NCBI GenBank assembly: GCA_037176705.1
Contig: CM073896.1
Location: forward strand, 24,254,708-24,318,707
Length of the DNA stretch: 64,000 nt
Source: Molossus alvarezi
Lineage: Eukaryota > Chordata > Mammalia > Chiroptera > Molossidae
Direction: 5' to 3'
In this document: positions 1 to 44,429 of the stretch, in pieces
How the letters are laid out: each line of letters starts with the position of its first letter
Numbering within the stretch: the first letter of the stretch is position 1
The notes under the pieces: model-generated
The model's input: only the letters and a program-made list of their open reading frames with translations
What the model was told of the DNA's origin: nothing
Database searches by the model: none
Program-made: the position numbers and the translations under genes

Positions 1-79
1 CTTTGGTGAAAAAGTAATTTTTCATGTTCTTCATTCGTTTTTAGTCTCTTGTTCATGTCTTTATTGTTTTTCTTTCATT
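1..79. other. AT-rich flank with SINE target site
   Basis: T-rich sequence with no gene. CTTTCATT at 72-79 is repeated at 298-305 and flanks the first SINE. Confidence 0.5.
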
Positions 80-297
80 TAAAAAAGTTTTTTTTTTTCT
101 TTATTGATTTTGAGAGAGAAAAAGGGAGAGGGAGAGAGAGAGAGAAACATCGATGAGAACATCGATTGGCCACCTCCTGCATGCCCCCAACTGGGTATTG
201 GGCCCACAACCTGGGCATGTTCCCAGACTGAGAATCAAACCAGCAACCTCTTGATGCATGGATCAACGCTCAACCACTGAGCCACACTGGCCAGGCC
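80..297 (-). mobile_element. Ves SINE (GTGTGGCTCAGTGG-type head)
   Basis: The poly-A tail appears as T-run at the left. The tRNA-derived head at the right reads GGCCTGGCCAGTGTGGCTCA on the minus strand. Flanked by an 8-bp direct repeat CTTTCATT (72-79, 298-305). Confidence 0.9.
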
Positions 298-1172
298 CTT
301 TCATTGTTGTTGTTGTTGAAAGTATTACAGAAATCCTCCCCCCCACTGACCCCCTTCACTCCACTCCCCCTCGCCCATGCCTTCACCACACTATTGTGTG
401 TCCTTCGTTTATACATAAAAGTTCTTTGGTTAATCTCTTACCACCCCGCTCCTCACTGAGATTCATCAGTCGATATGCCATGCTTCCATGTCTCTGAATC
501 TATTTTGTTCATCAGTTTATTTTGTTCATTAGAGTCCACATATGAGTGAGATCATATGATACTTATCTTTCTCTGACCAGCTTATTTTGCATAGCATAAT
601 ACTGTCTAGGTCCCTCCATGCTGTCTCAAAGGGTAAGAGAGCCTTCTTTTTTACAGCTACATAGTGTTCCATTGTGTAAATATACAACTTTTTTTATCCG
701 CACATCTACTGATGGTCACTTGGCCTGTTTCCAGATCTTAGCCATTGTAAATAGTGCTGCTATGAACATAGGCATATATATATGCCTATATATATGCTTA
801 TATGCATATATATATATATTTTCTTTCTGATTGGTGTTTCAGGCTTCTTAGGATACAATCCTAGAAGTGGGATCACTGGGGCAAATAGCAGTTACATTTT
901 TAATTTTTTGAAGAAACTCCATACTGTTTTCCATATTGGCTGCACCAGTCTGCATTCCCACCAGCAGTGTACTAGGGTTCCCTTTTCTCCACATCATCTT
1001 CAGCACCTGTCATTTGTTGATTTGTTGAGATGGCAGCCATTCTGGCAGGTGTGAGGTGATACTTCACAGTCGTTTTAATTTGCATCTCTCTGATATTAGT
1101 GACGTTGACCATTTTTTAATTTATCTATTGGACATTTGTATGTCCTGTTTGGAAAAATGTGCATTCAGATCC
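298..1172 (-). mobile_element. LINE-1 copy I, 3' part (interrupted)
   Basis: Minus-strand ORF2 C-terminal region and 3' UTR; the same sequence recurs at 1400-2000 and 34700-35350. It breaks at about 1172 inside ORF2. The continuation (GCCTCTGCCCACTTTTAATTG) appears at about 4995, so copy I was split by a later LINE-1 insertion. The frames are broken. Confidence 0.8.
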
Positions 1173-2738
1173 TCTATTTTTTAAAAATTTATTTTTGTTA
1201 GAGATGTTTCTCCTTTTGGCCCCATTTACACCCTCCTCCTGATCCTGATCCCTTTCCCCCAGCATTGTTGTCTATGTCCACTGGTTACACATACATGCAT
1301 ATAAGTTCTGTGGTTTATCTCTTCCCTCTCACTCCTCCTTCTGAGGTTTCTCAGTCTGTACCCTACTACTATGTCTCTGGGTCTATTTTGTTCATCACCT
1401 CATTTTTTCCATTACATTCCACAAATAACAAAGGTCATGTGATATTTGTCTTTCTCTGCCTGGCTTATTTCACTTAGCATAATACTCTCCAGGTCCCTCC
1501 ATGTCATCTCAAAAGATAAGAGATCTTTCTTTCTGACAGCTGCATAGTATTCCATTGTGTATATGTACCACTGCTTTTTTACAACTCAATGATTGATGGC
1601 TGTTTTCAGATCTCAGAAATTGTAAATAGTGCTGCGATGAACATAGGGGTACATATAGTCTTTCTGATTGATATTTCAGGCTTCTTAGGGTATATTCTTA
1701 GAAGTGGGATCACTGGGTCAAAAGTAGTTCAATTCTTAATTTTTTGAGGAAACACCATATTGTTTTCCATAGTGGCTGAACCAGTCTGCATTCCCACCAG
1801 CAGTGTACTAGAGTTCGCTTTTTTCCACACCCTCACCAGCACTTGTTTGATGATTTGTTGATGGCAGCCATTCTGGCAGGTGTGAGGTGATACCTCATAG
1901 TCGTTTTAATTTGCATCTCTCTGATGATTAGTTATGTAGAGCATTTTTTCATATGTCTCTTGGCCATTTGTATGTCCTGTTGGGAGAGGTGTCTATTTAG
2001 GTCCTCTGCCCATTTTTCAATTGGGTTCTTTGTCTTCCTATTGTTGAGTTGTATGAGTACTCTATATATTTTGGAAATTAGCCACATCTGTGATGCATCG
2101 TTGGTAATTACATTCTCCCATAGAGTGGGTTCCCTTTCCATTTTGATAGTTGTTTCTTTTGCTGTGCAGAAGCTTTTTAGTTTGATGTAGTCCCAAGTGT
2201 TCATTTTTTTCTTTTGTCTCTGTTGCCTTAGGCATTGTATCAGTGAAAATTCTGCTGCATGTGATATCTGAAATTTTGCTGCCTGCATTTTCTTCTAGAA
2301 TTTTTATGAATTCATAGGTCTCATTTAAGTCTTTTATCCATTTAGAGTTTTTTCTCATGTATGGTATAAGTTGGTGGTCTAGTTTAAATTTTTTTTTTTT
2401 GCATGTAGCAGTACAATTTTCCCAACACCACTTATTAAAGAGGCTGTCTTTGCTCCACTCTATGCTCTTGCCACCTCTGTCAAATATTAATTGAGCATAT
2501 TGTCTTGGGTCAATTTCTCTGTTCTGTTCCACTGATCTATATGCCTGTTCCTGTGCCAGTACCAGGCTGTTTTGATTACAGTGGCTTTGTAGTATAACTT
2601 GATATTCGGTATTGAGATCCCTCCTACTTTGTTCTTCTTTTTCAAGATTGTTATAGCTATTCGTGGTCTTTTTGAGTTCCATATAAACTTTTGGAGTATT
2701 TGTTCTAGTTCTGTGAAATATGTCGTTGATATATATAT

Positions 2739-2968
2739 TTTTTATCCTCACCCAAGGACATTTCTTCATTTTTGTTTAGATAGAGTGGGAGGGAAAGAGA
2801 GAGAAGCATTAACGTGAAAGGTACACATCGAGTGGCTGCCTCCTGCATGACCCCAAACAGGGCCAGGGACGAACCACAACTGAGGTACATGCCCTTGGCC
2901 AGAATCGAAGCCGCAACTCATTGGTCCACAGGCTAATGCTCTAACTGCTGAGGCAAACCGGCCAGGGC
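2739..2968 (-). mobile_element. Ves SINE (CCTCACCC-tail type)
   Basis: Left TTTATCCTCACCCAAGGACA, right CAAACCGGCCAGGGC. The tRNA-like head is at the right. Inserted in LINE-1 copy II. Confidence 0.9.
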
Positions 2969-3442
2969 TGTTGTTAATATTCTGATGGGGATTGCATTGA
3001 ATCTATAGATTGCTTTGGGTAGTATGGACATTTTAATGGTGTTAATTCATCCAATCCATGAACAAGGAATATGCTTCCACTTTTTTATATCATCCTCTAA
3101 TTCTTTTTAAAGTGACCTGTAGTTTTCTGTGAAGAGGTCCTTTAAGTCTTTGGTTAAGTTTATTCCTAGATATCTTAGTTTTTGTTGTTGTTGTTTGTTT
3201 GTTTGTTTTTTGCCACAACCGTAAACGGAGTTGCTTTTTTAGTTTCTCTTTCATTGAGTTTGTTGTGGGTATACAAGAATGCCATTGATTTCTTGACATT
3301 AATTTTGTATCCTGCTACTTTGCCAAATTCATTTATTAAATCTAATAGATTTTTGATGGATTCTTTAGGGTTTTCTCTGTACAATGTCATGCCATCTGCA
3401 AATATGACAGTTTCACTTCCTCCTTTCCAACTTGGATCCCTT

Positions 3443-4231
3443 TTATTTTTCTTCATGTGTAATTACTGTGGCTAAGACTTCCAGTACTATACTATATGAG
3501 AGTGGTAAAAGTGGGCATCCCTGTCTTGCTCCTGTTCTTAAGGGAAATGTTTTTCGTTTTTGCCCACTGACTATGATGTTGGCTGTAGGTCTTTCATATG
3601 TGGCCTTTATTATGTCGAGATATGATCCCTCTATTCCAACACAGCTTAGCCTTTTTATCAGAAATGGGTGCTGGATTTTGTCAAATGCTTTTTCAGCATC
3701 TATTAATATGATCATATGTTTTTTATCTTTCATTTTGTTTATGTGGTATATCACATTTATTGATTTGCTAATATTGTACCATCCTTGCATCCCTGAGATT
3801 AATCCCACATGGTCATGATGAATAATTTTGTTAATGTATTGCTGGATCAGATTTGCTAGTATTTTGTTAAGGATTTTGGCATCTATGTTCATCAGGGATA
3901 TTGGCCTGTAATTTTCTTTCTTTGTAGTGTCTTTATCTGATTTGGGAATTAGAATTATGCTGGCTTCATAAAATGAGTTTGGAAGTCTTCTTTCTTCTTG
4001 GACTTTTGGAATAGCTTTGAGAAGAATGGGTGTTAGATCTTCTTTGAATGTTCGGTAAAACACCCTGGTGAACCTGTTGGGCCCTGGGCTTTGGTTTGCT
4101 GAAGTTTTCTTGATTACATCTTCAATTTTTTTAGTTGTTATTGGTCTGTGCAAGTTTTGTCTCTCTTCCCAGTTCAGTTTTGGGAGACTCTGTGTTTCTA
4201 GAAATTTGTCCATTTCACCTAGATTATCCAA
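3443..4231 (-). pseudogene. LINE-1 ORF2 reverse-transcriptase fragment (copy II)
   Basis: A 262-codon open piece of ORF2p, the bifunctional endonuclease/reverse transcriptase of LINE-1. Visible RT motifs: [31 protein letters not shown] (motif A with catalytic Asp) and RQGCPLLPL (motif B). The next segment (3175-3456, other frame) reads VIFADGMTLY, so the usual FADD of motif C has become FADG. Frame-shifted, dead. Confidence 0.85.
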
Positions 4232-4870
4232 TTTGCTGGTGTATAATTGTTCATAGTATTTTTAAATGATCTTTGTATTTCTGTGGTGTCAACTGTTACT
4301 TCTCTTTCATTTCTGTTTTTGTTTATTTGGGTCCTCTCTTTTTCACTTTTGGTGAGTCTAGCTAAGGGTCCATCAATTTTGTTTATCTTTTCAAAGAACC
4401 AGCTCTTTATTTCAGTGATCTTTTGAACTTTTTTTTGTTGCTGTTGTTGTTTTTTAGTTTCTACATCATTTATTTCTGCTCTACATGTACAATTTCTTTC
4501 ATTCTACTTGCTCTGGGTTTTTCCTTTTGTTTATTTTCTAGTTCCTTAAGTTGTGGGGTTAGAAAATCAATTAGAAATTTTTAATTTTTCTTGTTTCTTG
4601 AGGTAGACCTGTAGAGCTATGAATTTCCATTTCAGAACTGCTTTTGCTGCATCCCATAGATTCTGTATTGTTATGTGTTCATTTTCATTGGTTTCCAGGC
4701 TCAGTTTGGTATCCTGTCTGTCCCTCGTTATACGGGGTCCTCTCTATCTGCTCTTCCATTGGCTTTTCCTGGTAATTTGTCTTTACTTCAGTTGTAATAA
4801 CAGTTCAGTCCTAGGAGACAGTCTGTGTAGCTTCCACTCAGTCTGCTGCCATTTCTGTCTCTGCTATGAA

Positions 4871-4994
4871 TTCTTGATAAAGGATTCTTGTGGAAAAGAA
4901 GCACACTGCATGACACTGGTGTTGGCTGCTTCTTTAATTCCAGAGTTAAAACTCTGTCCTGTTTTGCCTGGATTGCTATGTATCAGGCAGCCTC
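4871..4994. other. 124 bp of unassigned DNA between two LINE-1 copies
   Basis: Sequence between the apparent 5' end of copy II and the resumption of copy I. It matches no LINE-1 part seen elsewhere in the window. It may be extra 5' leader, 5' transduced DNA or filler. Confidence 0.45.
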
Positions 4995-5416
4995 TGCCCA
5001 CTTTTAATTGAAGTATTTATCTTCCTTTTGTTGAGCTATATGGGTACTTTATATAATTTGGAAATCAACCCCTTATCAGATATATAATTGGAAAACATGT
5101 TATCTCATACAGTGGGTTACCTTTTCATTTTGATGCTGGTTTCTTTTGCTGTGTAGAACCTTTTTAGTTTGATGTAGTCCCATTTATAAACATTTGACTT
5201 TTTTTCTCTTGCCCTTGGTAATGTATCAGTGAATATTCTGCTACCTGTGATGACTGAGTTTTTGCTGCCTACATTTTCTTTTAGGATTTTTATGGTTTCA
5301 CAACTTACATTTATGTCTTTTATCCACTGTGAGTTTATTCTTGTGTATGTTGTAAGTTGGTCTTATAGTTTCATTTTTTTTGCATGTACCTGTCCAATTT
5401 TTCAAACACATTTATT

Positions 5417-5627
5417 TAAATATGTTTTTATTGATTTTTTTAGAAAGAGAGAAGGGGAGAGAGATAGAAACATCAATATGAGAGAGAAACATCAATCAGC
5501 TGCCCCTTGCACACCCCTTACTGGGGATCAAGCCCAAAACCCAGGCATGTGCCCTTACTAGGAATTGAATTGGGACCTCTCAGTCCATGGAACGTTGCTC
5601 AATCCACTGAGCCATACCAGCTAGGCC
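5417..5627 (-). mobile_element. Ves SINE in LINE-1 copy I
   Basis: Left AATATGTTTTTATTGATTT, purine-rich AGAGAG tract, right CATACCAGCTAGGCC (decayed head). It interrupts the LINE-1 phrase CCAATTTT...AACACCA. Confidence 0.85.
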
Positions 5628-5879
5628 TTAACACCATTTACTGAAGAGACTGTCTTTACTCCATTGCATGTTTTTGCCTCCTTTGTCAAATATTAATTGA
5701 GCATAATGTCTTGGGTTGATTTCTGGATTCTCTGTTCTGCTGATCTACATGCCTGTTCTAGTGCAAGTACCAGGCTGTTTTATTACAATGGCTTCATACT
5801 ATAACCTGAATATCTGGTATTGTGATCCCTCCAACTCTGTTCTTATTTTTCAAGGTTGCTGTGGCTTTTGGAATCTTTT

Positions 5880-6260
5880 TCAGTTCCATATAAACTTTTG
5901 GAGTTCTTGTTCTAGTGCTGAGAAATATGCAATTGGTGTTTTAATAGGGATTGCAGTGAATGTATAGATTGCTTTGGGTAGTATGAACATTTTAATTATG
6001 TTGATTCTTCCAATCCATGAACATGATATATGCTTCCACTTTTTTAGATCTTCTTCTATTCCTTTTATCAATGTTTTGTAGTTTTCTGAGACAGTTATTG
6101 TACCTCCTTGGTTAATTTTATTCCTAGGTATCTTAATTAATTTGTTGCAATAGTAAATGGAATTGTTTTTTTTTAGTTTCTGAGTGTTCATTATTGGTGT
6201 ATAAAAATGCCATCGATTTCTGGATATTAATTTTGTATGCTGCCACTTTGCCAAATTCAT
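5880..6260 (-). pseudogene. LINE-1 ORF2 C-terminal fragment (copy I)
   Basis: 126-codon piece with [20 protein letters not shown] and [20 protein letters not shown], the conserved region after the RT of LINE-1 ORF2p. Stops and frameshifts occur on both sides. Confidence 0.8.
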
Positions 6261-7363
6261 TCATTAGCTCTAGTAGATTTTGATGTAGTCTTTAGGGTTT
6301 TCTATTTATAATATCACATCATTTGCAAATAAGGACACTTTCACTTCCTCCTTTCCAATTTGGATCCCTTTTATTTTTCCTTCTTGTCTAATTGCTGTGG
6401 CTAAGAGTTCCAGTACTATATTGAGTAAGAGTAGAGAAAGTAGACATTCCTAGGCTGTTCCTGTTTTAAAGTGAATTGGCTAGAGATTTGTCATACTGCC
6501 TTTATTATATTGAGGTACAATCCCTCTATTTTCACTTTGCCAAGAATTTTTATCAAAAATAGGTGCTGGATTTTGTCAAATGATTTTTTAGCATTTATTG
6601 ATATGATTACATGATTTTTTCTCTTTCATTTTGTTTATGTGGTGTATCACATTTATTGATTTGCAAATATTGTACCAGCCTTTTATCCCCGGAATAAATC
6701 TCACTTGGTCATGTTGAATAATTATTTTAATATATTGCTGGATCTGATTTGCTAATATTTTGTTGACGATTTTTGTGTCTATGTTCATCAGGGGTATTGC
6801 CTGTAATCTTCTTTCTTTGTAGTATCTTAACCTGGTTTTGGAATTAGGATTATACTGGCCTCATTAAAAGAACTTGGAAGTCTTCTTTCCTCTTTAATTT
6901 TTTGGAATAGTTTGAGGAGAAGGGGTGTTAATTCTTTGAATGTTTGGTAAATCTCCCCTGTGAAGCCATTCTTAGAGTAGTCTTGGTTTCAGATCCTTGG
7001 TTTTCATTACCTTGAATACTTCATGCCATTGCCTTCTGACCTGTGGTGTTTCTGATGAGAAATCAGATGACAGCCTTTCTGGAGCTCCTTTGTAGGTAAC
7101 AAACTGCTTTTCTCTTGAGCCTTTAAGATTCTTTGTCTTTAATTTTTAAATGTTAATTATGATGCTTTGGTGTGGGCCTCTTTGGGTTCTTTTTTGAGAC
7201 TTTCTATGCTTCCTGAACTCATGTGACTTTTTCTTCATTAGGTTAGGGACACTTTCTTCCATTATTTCTTCAAACAGGTTCTCTAACCCTTGTTCACTTT
7301 CTTGTCCTTCTGGTATTCTTCTGATGCAGATGTTGTCACATTTCATATTGTCACAAAATGCCC

Positions 7364-7627
7364 TTAAACTATCCTCCTGATTTTAATTGTTTTTTCGTTT
7401 TGGTTCTCTGATTCATTTTTTTCTACACTGTCTTCTAATTCACTGATTCGATGCTTGGCTGCTTCTATTCTGCTGTTTATTCCTTCCAATATATTCTTTA
7501 TCTCTGCTATGTCATTCTTTATTTCTGAGTAGTTGTTTTTCATAGTTTCTATATCTGTTTTTAAGTTCCTGAGGACCCTTATAATCATTACTCTGAACTC
7601 TTTATCTGATAAGTTGCATCTCTCCAT
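7364..7627 (-). pseudogene. LINE-1 ORF1 coiled-coil fragment (copy I)
   Basis: 87-codon piece: KEFRVMIIRVLRNLKTDIET, then NDIAEIKNILEGINSRIEAA and RISELED, the ORF1p coiled coil that drives trimer formation. The downstream RRM part is in another frame (7146-7346). Confidence 0.8.
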
Positions 7628-9201
7628 TTCATTTAGCTCTTCTGGAGAATTCTCTTGTTGACAGAGTTAAGGGATATAAGTGGAAGAAAAAAAAGCAGAA
7701 ATAAAGTGAAATCTAAAAAAACAGAGAGATTATATACAAAATAATACTCAAGAAATAAAAAGAAAAAAAGGAAGAAAAACAAGTGGTGTTTGGCTCTGCA
7801 GATTTTGATGCCTACTATGTTCACCCTTTGGACTTGTTCTTTTTTGTGCTCGCTGGATTTTGCTCAGATGCTGTCCAACACTGGCCGTTTGGTGTGCCAA
7901 TCACAGGCCTCCTCATAAGTTTTCTGGTGTAACCAATGTCAGTCGCTATCCCTGCCTGGCTTTCCACCACCAGTCTGAAACCCTGCAGTGCAGAGACTCA
8001 AGCAGTTCTATGGGCGGGTCCTCTGACGCCCAGAGACTGGGTCTGCCTTGGGACTCACCCTAAATGACCCCACTCTGAAATGTTTTCCCTTTCCTCTTTG
8101 GGGGTATCTGGGGCCTGGCAGGGGTGGTTTAAGCAGACTCCTGTTGAGTGTTGAGGGTAGTGCCTTCTGTAGAAGTGGTTGTGGGCACTTCCTCTTTTTC
8201 CCAGAGCTGAGCTGGCATGCTCTACTCACTGGGAAGCTTATATCTGCTGGAAGGCCCACCACACACCCCTCTGTCTCCAGGGCAGAACAATATCCAGACC
8301 CAAACCCACAATGCTTCAATATTTCAGCTCTGCCTGGCTCCCTGACACTCCCTGGATGCCTCTCAGAGAAGGAGGGGATTAAAAAAATAAAATAAAAATA
8401 AAAACAAATACAAAAATCAGCCCCTATGCGCAGCAGACCACCCCTGGGCAGGGCTTCTGGCCAGGTGTCCTTGTCCCCCACACTGTCCAAAGAAGTTGTA
8501 GGGGTGTATATTCCCAGCCCTGCACTGTTTTCCCTTGGCTGGAATCATAGCAGAATGGGGCAGACCAGCAGATTTGCAGGTTGAGGGCAGGACGCATTCA
8601 GTGTACTTGAGGTGAAGGTGGAGTATGGAGGTCCAATCTCTTTCTCTCTCTTTTTTTCCCTACTTACACACATCCACTCCCGTCTGCCTCTCTGCCCAGT
8701 GTTCTACTGCTGGGTGTACTGTTCTGCTCCCTCCCACTGCAGAGCTCTGCATTGTGGAGCTTTGTCACTGGGCCCCTCCCTGAATCCCTAATTGGAGTAG
8801 TTGCCCCTGGTGCTACTACAAAGAGAACACTTTTTCCCTGGGATGCCATGGCTGAGCTTCCAGGATGGACAACTCTTCAGCGTTACCTACCACATGGTGC
8901 TACATGGGTTCCTCTTCCTCTTTTTGTTTTTCTGAATTGGGAATATCTATGTGGTGTTCAGACCATGCACTCACAGTAGGCCTGGGCTCCACAGTCAATA
9001 AATCTCTGGCTTCCCAGCTGTGCACATATGTGCGTTGGCTCACCCTCTCCTGTCTTTTCTCTGTGTTTCCTGTTTACGGTATTTCAGATTGGCTTCACTT
9101 AAACTGGCTTTTCATTCCAGTTGCCCTGCAGTTCAGCTGCAAATCCATTTGGTGTTGTGAGCAAGCAGTTGGAGGTTCCCTCTATTCTGCTGCCATGATC
9201 T

Positions 9202-9474
9202 AATTTCTGTTCATATGTCTTTAAATTACTACTATATTTTATATGCCCCAGCAGACTGAATTACTTGTTTTGTACATTGTATGTATTTAATAACTGAATC
9301 TAACTTCTTACCAAATTAGGATATTTATGGTCCTGAATGGGGAAAAATTTTATTATACTTCCATAAGTAAAGTTCTAAATAAATATGTACTTGAATAATT
9401 TCCATTAATATATATAGTTTAATTATCTTTTGTAGCTGAGTAATATAAGAACCCTTATTTGCTTTTATACTTAC
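9202..9474. other. IFT74 intron 10, unique AT-rich DNA
   Basis: Short AT-rich stretch between the LINE-1 5' end and IFT74 exon 10. Nothing else recognised. Confidence 0.5.
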
Positions 9475-43501
<34,027 letters not shown>

Positions 43502-43754
43502 TGTTTGTTCACTTTAACCACTGTTTGGAAACAAGGAACAGTTCAATTATCCTTTGATATCTTCTACAGCTAGTCACCTAGTGACCCACATAAACTTCCT
43601 TCAAACATTTCATCCAAACTGCCATTCCAGGTACCACTATAAGGCTGAGCCTGATTTAATTTTGTTCAAATTTGACATTAATGTCCCATTTAGAACCATG
43701 AAATAATTTTCCACTACACGCATTCCCCGTTCCCTACTATCTTATCAAAATATA

Positions 43755-43968
43755 AGCCCCTCGCCCAGGCTCAGTGATTGAGTGTCAACCTATACACCAA
43801 GAGGTCACCGGTTCGATTCCCAGGCAGGGCACATGCCCAGGTTGTGGGCCAAATTCCCAGTTGGGGTGCATGCTGGAGGTGACCAATCAATGTTCTCTCT
43901 AATTGATGTTTCTATCTCTCTCCCTCTCCCTCCCCCTCTCTCTAAAATTCAATAAAGAAAAAAAAATT
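43755..43968 (+). mobile_element. Ves SINE
   Basis: Head shortened (GCCCCTCGCCCAGGCTCAG), body and CAATAAAGAAAAAAAA tail, followed by a TATATA/GTGT microsatellite to 44001. Confidence 0.9.
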
Positions 43969-44232
43969 ATATATATATGTGTGTATATATATATATATAT
44001 GCCCCTCTAGTTATCTCTCCCATGCTCTTATCCCACACTCTAGTTAAGTGTTCTCTCTCCTGACATATCCAGGTTCTTTCTTATCTTCCAATCTTTTCTG
44101 CATTTTCTAGTCCATGATTAACTCCCTTATATTCTCAGTCCTGTTATCAAGTATTTCCATTTACTCTTCCCTTTAACAGAATACTGGCTTTCTCTGAAAA
44201 CACTTTGGTAACAAAGGCTGTTTTCTTTTCTT

Positions 44233-44429
44233 TTTTAATATGTTTTTATTGATATTTTTAGGGAGAGAGAGATAGAAACATCGATGTCAGAGGGAAACAT
44301 CGATTGGCTGCCTCCTGCATGCCCCCCACTGGGATCTAGCCAGCAACCCGGGCATGTGCCCTGACCAGGAATCTAACCAGGACCTCTCAGTTCATGGGAT
44401 AATGCTCACTGAGCCACACTGGCTGGGCA
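44233..44429 (-). mobile_element. Ves SINE
   Basis: AATATGTTTTTATTGATATT tail, head CCACACTGGCTGGGC at the right. AAGGCTG on both sides suggests a short target-site duplication. Confidence 0.9.

Larger units (their letters stand above)
1173..4870 (-). mobile_element. LINE-1 copy II, internally deleted, inserted in copy I
   Basis: Starts with a T-run (reverse poly-A) and the 3' UTR phrase TTTTTGTTAGAGATGTTTCT. It carries ORF2 RT and C-terminal parts to about 4695, then jumps directly to LINE-1 5' UTR sequence (about 4720-4865, GTGTAGCTTCCACTCAGTCT, matching the 5' end at 61390-61440 reversed). Roughly 2.4 kb covering ORF1 and the ORF2 endonuclease is missing. A Ves SINE interrupts it at 2739-2968. 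Confidence 0.8.
4995..9201 (-). mobile_element. LINE-1 copy I, 5' part
   Basis: Resumes ORF2 C-terminal sequence, with a Ves SINE at 5417-5627. It runs to RT at about 6970, then jumps to ORF1 C-terminal sequence (about 6985). The ORF1 coiled coil follows at 7364-7627, then a long GC-richer 5' UTR to about 9201, ending in the reverse of a GGCAGCAGAATAGAGGG start. This 5' UTR differs from that of the copies at 59746 and 61381, so it is another subfamily. About 1.6 kb, including the endonuclease domain, is deleted. Confidence 0.8.

Noticed and set aside
8008..8490. 160-codon minus ORF and overlapping plus ORFs near 8.0-8.5 kb
   Set aside because: They lie in the 5' UTR of LINE-1 copy I; composition is low in stops but there is no protein family likeness.
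1..9474. Search for IFT74 exon 11 left of 9475
   Set aside because: I looked on the minus strand for the expected EIAHSQVKQE-like sequence and found only LINE-1 and SINE DNA.
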